Origin: Isoptericola luteus
GTDB taxonomy: Bacteria; Actinomycetota; Actinomycetes; Actinomycetales; Cellulomonadaceae
Direction: 5' to 3'
Assembly (NCBI RefSeq): GCF_020297055.1
Contig: NZ_JAIXCQ010000007.1
Span: forward strand, 155,785 to 219,784
DNA: 64,000 nt
Below, in pieces: positions 7,529 through 15,094 of the stretch. Both the position numbers and the translations under genes were made by a program. The notes under the pieces are model-generated. The model was not told where the DNA came from, did not search any database, and saw only the letters and a program-made list of their open reading frames with translations. How positions within the stretch are numbered: the stretch's first letter is position 1; every line of letters begins with the position of its first letter.

Positions 7529-8047
7529 ATGGCAACGCTGCTTCCCTTCGACGGCCACACCCCCGAGATCGACCCCACGGCGTGGGTCGCCCCGACGGCG
7601 ACGATCATCGGCCGGGTACGGGTCGGTCCCCGCGCGAGCGTCTTCTACGGCGCGGTCCTGCGCGGGGACATGGACTCGATCGAGCTCGGCGAGGGCTCCA
7701 ACATCCAGGACAACTGCGTGGTGCACACCGACACCGGCATCCCCACGCGGATCGGCGCCGGGGTGGGCGTCGGGCACGGGGCGATCATCCACGGCGCGAC
7801 CGTGGGCGACGGCAGCCTCATCGGCATGGGGGCCACCTTGCTCAACAACGCGGTGGTGGGCGAGGGCGCGTTCGTCGCGGCGGGTGCGCTCGTGCGCGAG
7901 GGGCAGGAGGTCCCGGCCGGGCATCTCGCCGTCGGCGTGCCCGCCAAGGTGCGCGGCGAGCTCGACGAGGCCGCCGCCGAGCGGGTGCGGAGCAACGCCG
8001 TCGAGTACCAGGAGCTCGCCGAGCGTCACCGGCGCGCGGTCGGCTGA
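7529..8047 (+). CDS. Gamma-class carbonic anhydrase family protein
   Basis: A 172-residue left-handed beta-helix protein. Hexapeptide-repeat character is seen throughout (VAPTATIIGRVRVGPRASVF, IGAGVGVGHGAIIHG, VGDGSLIGMGATLLNNAVVG). The three zinc-ligand histidines can be placed in NCVVHTDTG and GHGAIIHG, with YGAVLRGDMDSIELGEGSNI before them. Members catalyse reversible CO2 hydration or act as metal-dependent acyl-type enzymes, so the activity is not certain. TAGGGT lies 7 nt before the ATG, which suggests a leaderless transcript. It is convergent with the synthetase gene at 8048, with no gap between the two. Confidence 0.88.
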   Translation: MATLLPFDGHTPEIDPTAWVAPTATIIGRVRVGPRASVFYGAVLRGDMDSIELGEGSNIQDNCVVHTDTGIPTRIGAGVGVGHGAIIHGATVGDGSLIGMGATLLNNAVVGEGAFVAAGALVREGQEVPAGHLAVGVPAKVRGELDEAAAERVRSNAVEYQELAERHRRAVG

Positions 8048-8830
8048 TCAGAGCTCGCGATAGCCCTGCACGACGTCGTCTGCGGAGTCGGTCGACGTCC
8101 AGAAGCTGCGCAGCATCTCCTCGGGGCTCAGGAGCCCGTCGCGCTGCTCGACCGGCTCCTCCTCCCCGGAGATGGCCCGCACCTCGTCGTGGATGCGCTC
8201 CATCGAGGTGTCCAGGGAGGCGGCGACGTCCGCGGCGAGCTTGAGCGCGTCGGTCAGGTGTGCCGGCACGTCGCGGGAGTACTTGTAGTAGATCTTGTGC
8301 TCGAGACTGGCCCAGAAGTCCATCGCGATGGTGCGGAGCTGGATCTCGACGACGACGTCCTCGGTGCGGTCCGAGAGATACACGGGGACCTGGACGATGA
8401 GGTGCAGCGACTTGTAGCCGTTCGGCTTCGGGTGCGCGATGTAGTCGCGCTCCTCGAGGACGGTGAGGTCTGGCTGGCCCACCAGCATGTCGCGCACACG
8501 GTAGATGTCCGCGACGAAGCTGCACGTGATCCGCACGCCTGCGACGTCGAACATCTGCTCCCGCACGCCCTGCGGTGTCAGCGGGATGCCCTTGCGACGG
8601 CACTTGGCGACGATCGACTCCAGCGACTTGAGCCGTGACGTGACGTGCTCGACGGGGTTGTAGTGCTGCATGTGGCGGAACTCGTCGCGCAGGATCCCGA
8701 CCTTCGTCATCACCTCGTCGATGCCGAACTTGTAGGTCAGCGCCAGACGGCGGAGCTCGCCGACGAGCACCCGGATCTGGGCGGCCTCGGGCGTCTGGTG
8801 GCCGGCGATGCCGTCTGCGTGCGTGCTCAC
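8048..8830 (-). CDS. Small (p)ppGpp synthetase (RelA/SpoT synthetase domain only)
   Basis: A 260-residue protein with a RelA/SpoT nucleotidyltransferase domain and no HD hydrolase, TGS or ACT domain. Motifs: HYNPVEHVTSRLKSLESI, GVRITCSFVADIYRVRDML, DYIAHPKPNGYKSLHLIV, EDVVVEIQLRTIAMDFWAS and LEHKIYYKY. It would transfer pyrophosphate from ATP to GDP or GTP. The GTG start is supported by TACCGT 6 nt upstream (a leaderless arrangement). A much longer open frame continues upstream but only as the antisense of rbsK. A full-length bifunctional rel gene lies at 41799, so the chromosome has two alarmone enzymes. Confidence 0.9.
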   Translation of the reverse strand: MSTHADGIAGHQTPEAAQIRVLVGELRRLALTYKFGIDEVMTKVGILRDEFRHMQHYNPVEHVTSRLKSLESIVAKCRRKGIPLTPQGVREQMFDVAGVRITCSFVADIYRVRDMLVGQPDLTVLEERDYIAHPKPNGYKSLHLIVQVPVYLSDRTEDVVVEIQLRTIAMDFWASLEHKIYYKYSRDVPAHLTDALKLAADVAASLDTSMERIHDEVRAISGEEEPVEQRDGLLSPEEMLRSFWTSTDSADDVVQGYREL

Positions 8831-8863
8831 GTCCTCACGGTATCCCCGCGGCACGGTCCACCC

Positions 8864-8906
8864 GGTGCCGTCCGGCTCGGTATCGTCCGACTCGGTACCG
8901 TCGGGA
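8864..8906. repeat. 15-bp tandem repeat with -10-like elements between divergent genes
   Basis: Nearly three copies of a GGTRYCGTCCGRCTC unit (8864-8878, 8879-8893, 8894-8906) fill the space before rbsK. Two copies contain TATCGT or TACCGT, which match actinobacterial -10 hexamers on the plus strand, so the repeat may have duplicated an rbsK promoter core. The divergent synthetase promoter (TACCGT, minus strand) lies just outside, at about 8837-8842. Confidence 0.6.
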
Positions 8907-8927
8907 GCGACGCGCAAGGAGGTGCCC

Positions 8928-9851
8928 GTGACGCGAGGGCGAGTGGTCGTGGTCGGGTCCGCGAACGTGGACCTCGTGGTCGACGTGCCACGCCATCCGG
9001 GGGCGGGCGAGACGGTCTTGGGCGGCCGGCTGCGCCGCAGCCCGGGCGGCAAGGGGGCCAACCAGGCCGTGGGGGCCGCGCGGGCCGGGGGCGCGGAGAC
9101 CTCCTTCCTGGGAGCGCTCGGCCGGGACGAGGGCGCCGACCTGCTGCTCGTCTCGCTCGGCAGGTCCGGGGTGCGCACCGACCTCGTCTGGCGTCCCGAC
9201 GCCCCGACCGGCACGGCCCTGATCACCGTGTCGCCGGACGGCGAGAACGCGATCGTCGTCGCGCCCGGGGCGAACTCGCACCTGGTGGTCGCCGAGCCGC
9301 AGGCCCGTCGTATCGCCGCGGCAGACGTGCTGCTGGCCCAGCTGGAGATCCCGGTCGACGTCGTCCTGGCCGCGGCGGCGGCGCGGCGACCGGGGGCCCT
9401 GCTGGTGCTCAACGCGGCACCGTCGCAGGCCCTGCCGGACGACCTGTGGGACGCCGTCGACGTCCTGGTCGTCAACGAGCACGAGGCGGCGGACCTGGCC
9501 GACGACCCACCGCCGTCACGCGGCGGGGATCCCGAGGCCCTCGCCGGCGCGCTGCTGGCGAGGGTGCCCGCGGTCGTCGTCACGCTCGGGGGTGCGGGCA
9601 GTCTGGTGGCCCGCCGCGGCCTGGCGCCGGTGCGGGTGCCCGCCTTCGAGGTCGACGTCGTCGACACGACCGGCGCGGGCGACGTCTACTGCGGCGTGCT
9701 CGCCGCCGCCCTGGCGCAGGGAGAGGACCTGGCCGGCGCCGCGTTCCTGGCGGCGGCCGCCGGTGCGCTGGCCGTGACCCGGCGTGGCGCGCAGGACGCC
9801 GTGCCCGCGACGTCTCAGGTCGCCGCCCTCGCGCGGACCGGCGCGGGCTGA
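8928..9851 (+). CDS. rbsK: Ribokinase (PfkB family)
   Basis: A 307-residue PfkB-family sugar kinase that phosphorylates ribose at O5. It shows the N-terminal signature VVVVGSANVDLVVDVPRHPG and GGKGANQAVGAARAG, an acceptor segment around NAAPSQALPDDLWDAVD and VLVVNEHEA, and the C-terminal PfkB signature VVDTTGAGDVYCGVLAAALA with the catalytic Asp. The GTG start has an ideal AAGGAGGT site. No ribose transporter or other pentose gene is adjacent, so the sugar is inferred from the family alone; other PfkB kinases (for example for nucleosides) remain possible. Confidence 0.85.
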   Translation: MTRGRVVVVGSANVDLVVDVPRHPGAGETVLGGRLRRSPGGKGANQAVGAARAGGAETSFLGALGRDEGADLLLVSLGRSGVRTDLVWRPDAPTGTALITVSPDGENAIVVAPGANSHLVVAEPQARRIAAADVLLAQLEIPVDVVLAAAAARRPGALLVLNAAPSQALPDDLWDAVDVLVVNEHEAADLADDPPPSRGGDPEALAGALLARVPAVVVTLGGAGSLVARRGLAPVRVPAFEVDVVDTTGAGDVYCGVLAAALAQGEDLAGAAFLAAAAGALAVTRRGAQDAVPATSQVAALARTGAG

Positions 9852-9856
9852 CGGCT

Positions 9857-9897
9857 ATTGCAGTCCTCTGACGGTCGGCAGGATCCTGCAGTATCGT
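9857..9897 (+). promoter_or_regulatory. kynA promoter with imperfect inverted repeat
   Basis: TATCGT at 9892-9897 is a -10 element 8 nt before the kynA ATG, so the mRNA probably begins at or beside the start codon. ATTGCAG (9857-9863) and CTGCAGT (9886-9892) form an imperfect inverted pair whose right arm touches the -10. It could be an operator for the PaaX-like regulator encoded at the end of the operon, but the arms are short. Confidence 0.4.
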
Positions 9898-9905
9898 CGT
9901 CACCC

Positions 9906-10790
9906 ATGGAGCACCCCACGCGTCCGGCGGGCGATCGCGGCACCGGGACGAACGAGCGCGAGCTCGAGGCGGAGATCGTCACCGACCTGCGCGACCAGAT
10001 GACGTACGGCTCGTACCTGCGCCTGGACCGGCTGCTGTCGGCGCAGACGCCGGTGAGCAGCCCCGTCCACCACGACGAGATGCTGTTCATCGTCCAGCAC
10101 CAGACCACCGAGCTGTGGCTCAAGCTGGTGCTGCACGAGCTGCTCTCGGCGCGCGAGCTGCTGGCCGCCGACGACCTGCCGGCGGCCCTCAAGCGGATCG
10201 CGCGCGTCAAGCACATCCAGCGGACGCTCACCGAGCAGTGGTCCGTGCTCGCCACCCTGACCCCGAGCGAGTACGGCGAGTTCCGCGGCGACCTGGCCAA
10301 CGCCTCCGGCTTCCAGTCGTACCAGTACCGGGCCGTGGAGTTCCTGCTCGGCAACAAGAACAGCCGGATGCTGCGGGTGTTCGACGCCGAGCCGCCCGCC
10401 CAGGAGGTGCTGCGCCGTCTGCTGGAGGAGCCGAGCGTGTACGACGAGTTCCTGCGCTACCTCGCGCGCCATGGTCACGCCGTCCCGCAGCGTCTGCTGG
10501 ACCGCGACGTGACGCACGCCCACACCCACGACGACGACCTGGTCGAGGTGTTCCGGGCCGTCTACGCCGACCCGCAGGCGCACTGGTCCGCCTACGAGGC
10601 GTGCGAGGAGCTCGTGGACCTGGAGGACAACTTCCAGCTCTGGCGGTTCCGCCACCTGCGCACCGTGCAGCGCATCATCGGCTTCAAGCGTGGCACGGGC
10701 GGCTCGTCGGGCGCCGCGTTCCTGAAGAAGGCGCTCGACCTGACGTTCTTCCCCGAGCTGTTCGCCGTGCGCACGGAGCTCGGCGCGTGA
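9906..10790 (+). CDS. kynA: Tryptophan 2,3-dioxygenase
   Basis: A 294-residue heme dioxygenase that opens the indole ring of L-tryptophan to N-formyl-L-kynurenine, the first step of the kynurenine pathway. Family blocks: [40 protein letters not shown] (substrate-pocket His), [39 protein letters not shown] (proximal heme His) and [20 protein letters not shown]. Length is normal. The ATG follows a -10 element by 8 nt. It is the first gene of a tightly packed operon (overlaps of 1-4 bp) with the amidohydrolase, kynU and paaX-like genes. Confidence 0.95.
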   Translation: MEHPTRPAGDRGTGTNERELEAEIVTDLRDQMTYGSYLRLDRLLSAQTPVSSPVHHDEMLFIVQHQTTELWLKLVLHELLSARELLAADDLPAALKRIARVKHIQRTLTEQWSVLATLTPSEYGEFRGDLANASGFQSYQYRAVEFLLGNKNSRMLRVFDAEPPAQEVLRRLLEEPSVYDEFLRYLARHGHAVPQRLLDRDVTHAHTHDDDLVEVFRAVYADPQAHWSAYEACEELVDLEDNFQLWRFRHLRTVQRIIGFKRGTGGSSGAAFLKKALDLTFFPELFAVRTELGA

Positions 10791-11752
10791 TGACCACCTC
10801 CCTGCCGAGGCGCGTCCCGCGCTCCCGCGTCGTCGACGGGGGATTCCTGCTGCCGGGCTTCGTCGACGCCCACGTCCACCTGGGTCTCGTCGACGCCGCC
10901 GAGGGCCCGGCCGCCCTGCGCGCGGGTGGGATCGCCGGCGTGGACGACCTCGGCTGGGACCCGGCCGTCGCGACGGGCTGGCTCGGCGCCCCCGGTCTGC
11001 CGCACGTCCGGGTCGCGGGCGCGTTCCTGGCCGCCCCGGGCGGTTACCCGGCGGACCGCCCGTGGGCGCCGCCGTCCGCCGTCGTGCCCGTCGCCTCGCC
11101 CGAGGAGGCAGAGGCGGCCGTGGCTCGCCAGACCAGGTGCGGTGCCTCGTACGTGAAGGTCACGCTGCACACCGGCGGCCCGCTCCTCGACGACGCCACC
11201 CTGGCCGCCGTGGTCCGTGTGGCGCGGGCGCGCGGCGTCACCGTCGTCGCGCACACGGAGGGCCCGGGCCAGGTGGTACGCGCACTCAAGGCGGGGGTCG
11301 ACCGGCTGGCCCACACGCCGTGGACAGAACGCCTGCCCGACGCCGTCGTCGAGGAGGCCGCCGTGCGCCAGGTCTGGGTGAGCACCCTGGACGTGCACGG
11401 CTGGGGGGCGCCCGACGCACGGCAGGAGGAGCAGCGCGAGACCGCGCTCGACAACCTGCGGCGCTTCCACACGGCGGGAGGCGCCGTCGCGTACGGCACC
11501 GACCTCGGCAACGGCCCGCTGCCGGTGGGCCTGAACGTGCGCGAGCTGCGCGCGCTGTGCGCCGCGGGCCTCGAGGTGCCGGCGGTCCTTCGCGCCCTGA
11601 CCTCCCGCCCCGTGCGCGGCCTGGCGACCTTCGTCCCCGGCGCACCGTTCGACGCCTCCACCGGCATCGACGAGCTGACCGAGCGTCTGGCCGACGCGAC
11701 CGTCGTCGTCGACCCCGCCCGCACCCCACCCCCGCAGGAGGACGCACCGTGA
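10790..11752 (+). CDS. Amidohydrolase-superfamily enzyme, candidate N-formylkynurenine formamidase
   Basis: A 320-residue amidohydrolase. The fold markers are in order: the strand-1 HxH in GFVDAHVHLGL, a Lys in SYVKVTLHTGG, His in VVAHTEGPGQ, His in VDRLAHTPW and the catalytic Asp in VAYGTDLGNGPLP, so the metal site looks complete. It starts one base into the kynA stop (TGATG) and overlaps kynU by 4 bp, so it is embedded in the tryptophan operon. The pathway needs a formamidase between KynA and KynU, and neither known formamidase type (KynB or the alpha/beta-hydrolase AFMID) is present. This gene is the natural candidate; the activity is inference from context. Confidence 0.85.
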   Translation: MTTSLPRRVPRSRVVDGGFLLPGFVDAHVHLGLVDAAEGPAALRAGGIAGVDDLGWDPAVATGWLGAPGLPHVRVAGAFLAAPGGYPADRPWAPPSAVVPVASPEEAEAAVARQTRCGASYVKVTLHTGGPLLDDATLAAVVRVARARGVTVVAHTEGPGQVVRALKAGVDRLAHTPWTERLPDAVVEEAAVRQVWVSTLDVHGWGAPDARQEEQRETALDNLRRFHTAGGAVAYGTDLGNGPLPVGLNVRELRALCAAGLEVPAVLRALTSRPVRGLATFVPGAPFDASTGIDELTERLADATVVVDPARTPPPQEDAP

Positions 11753-13074
11753 CCAGCGACCAGATGCCGCCCACCGTCGACGTCACCGGCACGCCCGCCG
11801 AGACCTTCGCGCCCGCCGAGACCTTTGCGCCGGGCGAGCCCGTCGACCCGGCGGGACGCGCCGCCGCGCTCGACGCGGCCGACCCGCTCGCGGCGTTCCG
11901 CTCCGAGTTCGTCGCCTCCGACGACGTGGTCGCCTACCTCGACGGCAACTCGCTCGGCCGCCCGACGAAGGCCGCTGCCGCGCACCTGGCGCGGTTCGCC
12001 GCCGACGAGTGGGGCGCCCGGCTGATCCGCGGCTGGGACGAGTCCTGGTATGAGCTGCCGCTCACGCTCGGCGACCGGATAGGCCAGGTCGTGCTCGGCG
12101 CGGCGCCCGGGCAGACGTTCGTGGGGGAGTCCACCACGGTGATCCTCTACAAGCTGGTCCGCGCGGCGCTGGACCTGCCCGCGGTCGCGGGCCGCGACGA
12201 GATCGTGGTCGACGCCGGCAACTTCCCGACGGACCGGTACCTGCTCGAGGGCATCGCCGCGGAGCGCGGCAAGACGCTCGTGTGGCTGGACCCGGCGAGC
12301 GTGGCGGGCGTCGGCCCGGACGACGTCGCGGCCGTGCTGAGCGACCGGACCGCCCTCGTGCTGCTCAGCCACGTCGCCTACCGGTCCGGGTACCTCACGG
12401 ACGCCGCCGAGGTCACGCGCCTGGCGCACGACGCGGGCGCGCTCGTGCTCTGGGACCTGTGCCACTCCGCCGGGTCGGTGCCGCTCGCGCTGGACGACTG
12501 GGGCGTGGACCTCGCCGCCGGCTGCACATACAAGTACCTGGGCGGCGGGCCCGGCTCGCCGGCGTTCGGGTACGTGCGCGCTGACCTGGTGGACCGGCTG
12601 CGCCAGCCGATCCAGGGCTGGATGGGCGCCGACGCGCCGTTCGAGATGGGCCCGTCGTACACGCCGCACGCCGGGATCCGCCGCTTCGTCTCGGGCACCC
12701 CGATGATCACGTCCATGCTCGCGACCGGGCACATGCTCGACCTCGTCGAGGCGGCGGGCACGGAGGCGATCCGGGCCAAGTCGGTGCTGCTCACCGAGCA
12801 CGCGCTCGACCTCGTCGACGAGCTCCTCGTGCCGCGGGGGGTCGAGGTGTCCACGCCGCGCGACGCCGCCCGGCGGGGCTCGCACGTGACGATCGACCAC
12901 CCCGACTTCCAGGCGGTCGTGGCCGAGCTCTGGGAGCGGGGGGTCATCCCGGACTTCCGGCGCCCGCACGGCATCCGCCTCGGGCTGTCGCCGCTGTCCA
13001 CCTCGTTCGACGAGGTGCGCCTCGGGGTCGAGGCGATCCGCGACGCCCTCGTCCGCGGCGGGTCCGCGGGGTGA
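11749..13074 (+). CDS. kynU: Kynureninase
   Basis: A 441-residue PLP-dependent enzyme that cleaves kynurenine to anthranilate and alanine. Diagnostic stretches: VVAYLDGNSLGRPTKAA, WGARLIRGWDESWYELPLTL, VGESTTVILYKLVRAAL, VVDAGNFPTDRYLLEGIA, LLSHVAYRSGYLTD, VLWDLCHSAGSVPL, the PLP-Lys in GCTYKYLGGGPGSPAFGYV and QGWMGADAPFEMG. About 30 low-complexity N-terminal residues (a duplicated AETFAP) precede the core. The GTG start overlaps the amidohydrolase stop (GTGA) and has a CAGGAGG site. With kynA it gives a route from tryptophan to anthranilate; no kmo or 3-hydroxyanthranilate genes are nearby. Confidence 0.95.
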   Translation: MTSDQMPPTVDVTGTPAETFAPAETFAPGEPVDPAGRAAALDAADPLAAFRSEFVASDDVVAYLDGNSLGRPTKAAAAHLARFAADEWGARLIRGWDESWYELPLTLGDRIGQVVLGAAPGQTFVGESTTVILYKLVRAALDLPAVAGRDEIVVDAGNFPTDRYLLEGIAAERGKTLVWLDPASVAGVGPDDVAAVLSDRTALVLLSHVAYRSGYLTDAAEVTRLAHDAGALVLWDLCHSAGSVPLALDDWGVDLAAGCTYKYLGGGPGSPAFGYVRADLVDRLRQPIQGWMGADAPFEMGPSYTPHAGIRRFVSGTPMITSMLATGHMLDLVEAAGTEAIRAKSVLLTEHALDLVDELLVPRGVEVSTPRDAARRGSHVTIDHPDFQAVVAELWERGVIPDFRRPHGIRLGLSPLSTSFDEVRLGVEAIRDALVRGGSAG

Positions 13075-14045
13075 CGGTGCCGGCCGCGGGTCCGGGCGTC
13101 CCCGTCGGCCCGGAGCCGGTGGCGGGACCGAGGGCCGTGGCCGGCGCCGGGGCGGTGCTCGACGACGTCGAGTCCCGGCCCGGCAGCGCGACGTCGCTGC
13201 TGCGCACGATCGTGGGGGCGTACCTGCACCACGCGGGCGGCGGCACCGGCGGCACCGAGGCCATCGAGGTCATCGAAGGCATCGCCGCAGCCGACCTCGT
13301 CGCCCTGCTGGGCGAGATGGGGGTCGGCCCGTCGAGCGCACGCGCGGCGATCTCGCGGGTCAAGTCGCACGGTCTGGTGCAGGCCGTGCGCGTGGGTTCC
13401 CGTCCGGGGTACCGGGTAGCACCCGGCGCCGTCCCGATGCTCGAGCGCGGCGACCGGCGCATCTTCTCCTACCGGCAGCAGTCGGAGGACGATCCGTGGT
13501 GCCTCGTCTCGTACACGGTCCCGGAGCCGCGCCGCGCCGCGCGCCACCAGCTGCGCCGGCACCTCACGGGGATCGGCTGCGGGCGGGTCGCCACCGGGCT
13601 GTGGATCTGCCCCGCGCACCTGGCCGGCGAGGTCGAGGAGATCCTCGCCGTCCTCGGGCTGCGCGACGCCGCGACGCTCTTTGTCACCGGCACCCCGCGC
13701 ACGCCCGGGCCCTTCGCCGTCGCCGCCGAGCGCTGGTGGGACCTCGACGGCCTCGCCGCGCGCCACCGGGAGTTCCTCGCCCGGCACGACGTCGGCCGTA
13801 CGCCCCGGGCCCCCGGATCGCTGCCCGGGGTCGACGCCGGGTCGGAGGCCCGGCCGCGCGAGGCGTTCCTGCGATGGACGCGCGTGCTCGACGACTGGCG
13901 GCCCATCCCGTACCTCGACCCGGGCCTGCCTCCGAGCGCGCTGCCCGGCGCCTGGCCGGGCCGGCGGAGCGTCGAGACGTTCGCCCGCCTTCACGCCGAG
14001 CTCGCGCCGGCCGCGCACCGGTACGTCGGCTCCGTCGTCGGCTGA
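13071..14045 (+). CDS. PaaX-family transcriptional regulator
   Basis: A 324-residue protein with PaaX architecture. It has an N-terminal winged helix (SATSLLRTIVGAYLHHAG, LLGEMGVGPSSARAAISRVK, GLVQAVRVGSRPGYRVAPG), a central domain (FSYRQQSEDDPWCLVSYTVP, RRAARHQLRRHLTGIGCGRV) and the C-terminal PaaX domain (WWDLDGLAARHREFLARHDV, LDDWRPIPYLDPGLPPSALP). PaaX proteins repress aromatic catabolic genes and are released by aryl-CoA or related ligands. The GTG start overlaps the kynU stop (GTGA), so it is the last gene of the tryptophan operon and probably regulates it. Confidence 0.9.
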   Translation: MTVPAAGPGVPVGPEPVAGPRAVAGAGAVLDDVESRPGSATSLLRTIVGAYLHHAGGGTGGTEAIEVIEGIAAADLVALLGEMGVGPSSARAAISRVKSHGLVQAVRVGSRPGYRVAPGAVPMLERGDRRIFSYRQQSEDDPWCLVSYTVPEPRRAARHQLRRHLTGIGCGRVATGLWICPAHLAGEVEEILAVLGLRDAATLFVTGTPRTPGPFAVAAERWWDLDGLAARHREFLARHDVGRTPRAPGSLPGVDAGSEARPREAFLRWTRVLDDWRPIPYLDPGLPPSALPGAWPGRRSVETFARLHAELAPAAHRYVGSVVG

Positions 14046-14063
14046 TCCCGAGCACCGGAGCGT

Positions 14064-14083
14064 CCGGGCGGCGTGGCGCCCGG
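14064..14083 (+). terminator. Hairpin after the kynurenine operon
   Basis: CCGGGCG and CGCCCGG pair as a perfect 7-bp stem around a 6-nt loop, 18 nt after the regulator stop codon. There is no U-run, as is usual in this GC range, so termination strength is uncertain. Confidence 0.5.
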
Positions 14084-14255
14084 CGAGCGGATCCGTCGCG
14101 CGAGTGGGAAGGTGACGGCATGACCGGCACGGCGACCCCCCGGCGCGACGGAGCCCACGGCGTCCTCGGCTGCCGTCCGGGCACGCCCGCGGGCTACGGC
14201 CGCGGTGCGGGACCGATCGGATCCTTCCCCCACTCGCTCGACCGAGAGGCAGGAC

Positions 14256-14690
14256 ATGGCAACCAGCGGCCCCGTGGAGCTCGTGCTCATCGAGTTCCCA
14301 CGCAGCGACTTCAAGGGTGAGATCGTCGCGGAGCTCGGCAGGCTCGTCGACGCCGGCACCGTCGACGTCCTCGACGCGCTCCTGATCCGCAAGGCGGCGG
14401 ACGGCGCCGTCGAGTGGCTCGAGGCGACGGAGGGCGGCGACGACGAGCTCGCCCGGATCGTGGGAGAGCCCGCCGGGCTGCTCGCGGCCGACGACGTCGA
14501 CGCCGTCGCCGAGGACCTGGCTCCCGGCTCCGCCGTGGGCATGCTGGTGTTCGAGCACTCCTGGGCGCGGGGGCTGTCCGCTGCGGTCGCCGGAGCCGGC
14601 GGCCGGATGCTCGACTGGACCCGTGTGCCGGCCGAGGCGATCGACGAGCTCACCGCCGGCCTCACCGGGACGACCGAGAAGGAGAGCTGA
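14256..14690 (+). CDS. DUF6325-type small protein
   Basis: A 144-residue acidic protein starting MATSGPVELVLIEFPRSDFK. It shows alternating strands and helices (VDVLDALLIRKAADGAVEWL, VAEDLAPGSAVGMLVFEHSW, GRMLDWTRVPAEAIDEL) like the DUF1269/DUF6325 group found in actinobacteria, usually next to a short SHOCT-domain protein. The ATG has a GAGAGGCAGGA site. The function is unknown; such pairs are often regarded as stress-related. The SHOCT gene follows after one base, so the two are surely co-transcribed. Confidence 0.75.
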   Translation: MATSGPVELVLIEFPRSDFKGEIVAELGRLVDAGTVDVLDALLIRKAADGAVEWLEATEGGDDELARIVGEPAGLLAADDVDAVAEDLAPGSAVGMLVFEHSWARGLSAAVAGAGGRMLDWTRVPAEAIDELTAGLTGTTEKES

Positions 14691-14691
14691 C

Positions 14692-15054
14692 ATGCCCCCC
14701 ATGCGACGGATGGGCCGGCCCGGACTGATCGGGACGATGGCACGTACCGCGGTCATCACGGGCACGGCGAACGCGACCAGCCGGGCGATGAACCGGCGGG
14801 CCGCGTCGCGCGACGAGCAGCGCTACGCGGCGGACCAGTACCAGGCGCAGCAGCAGGCCGCGCAGTACCAGGCGCAGCAGCAGGCACAGCAGGCGCAGCA
14901 GCAGGCGTTCCCGCAGCAGCAGGCCGCGCAGGTGGGCACGGGGCCGGCGCAGGACGACCTCATCGCCCAGCTCACGAAGCTCGGCGATCTCCGGTCGGCG
15001 GGGGTCCTGTCCGACGCCGAGTTCGCCGCCGCCAAGGCCAAGCTGCTCGGCTGA
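14692..15054 (+). CDS. Gln-rich SHOCT-domain protein
   Basis: A 120-residue protein. The N terminus (GRPGLIGTMARTAVITGTAN) is followed by about 40 residues rich in Gln and Ala (QYQAQQQAAQYQAQQQAQQA), built partly from a duplicated 24-bp stretch. The C terminus is a SHOCT motif (DDLIAQLTKLGDLRSAGVLS, DAEFAAAKAKLLG). SHOCT motifs are short C-terminal helices thought to mediate oligomerisation or targeting. It is paired with the DUF6325 gene directly upstream. Confidence 0.82.
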   Translation: MPPMRRMGRPGLIGTMARTAVITGTANATSRAMNRRAASRDEQRYAADQYQAQQQAAQYQAQQQAQQAQQQAFPQQQAAQVGTGPAQDDLIAQLTKLGDLRSAGVLSDAEFAAAKAKLLG

Positions 15055-15094
15055 CCGGCGCAGGGTCCACCGTGAGCTGCGAGGGGGGTGACGG

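Noticed and set aside
14120..14320. Small plus-strand ORF starting ATG 14120 with GGAAGG upstream
   Set aside because: The product is low complexity without motifs and runs into the DUF6325 gene in another frame; that gene has its own good ribosome site.
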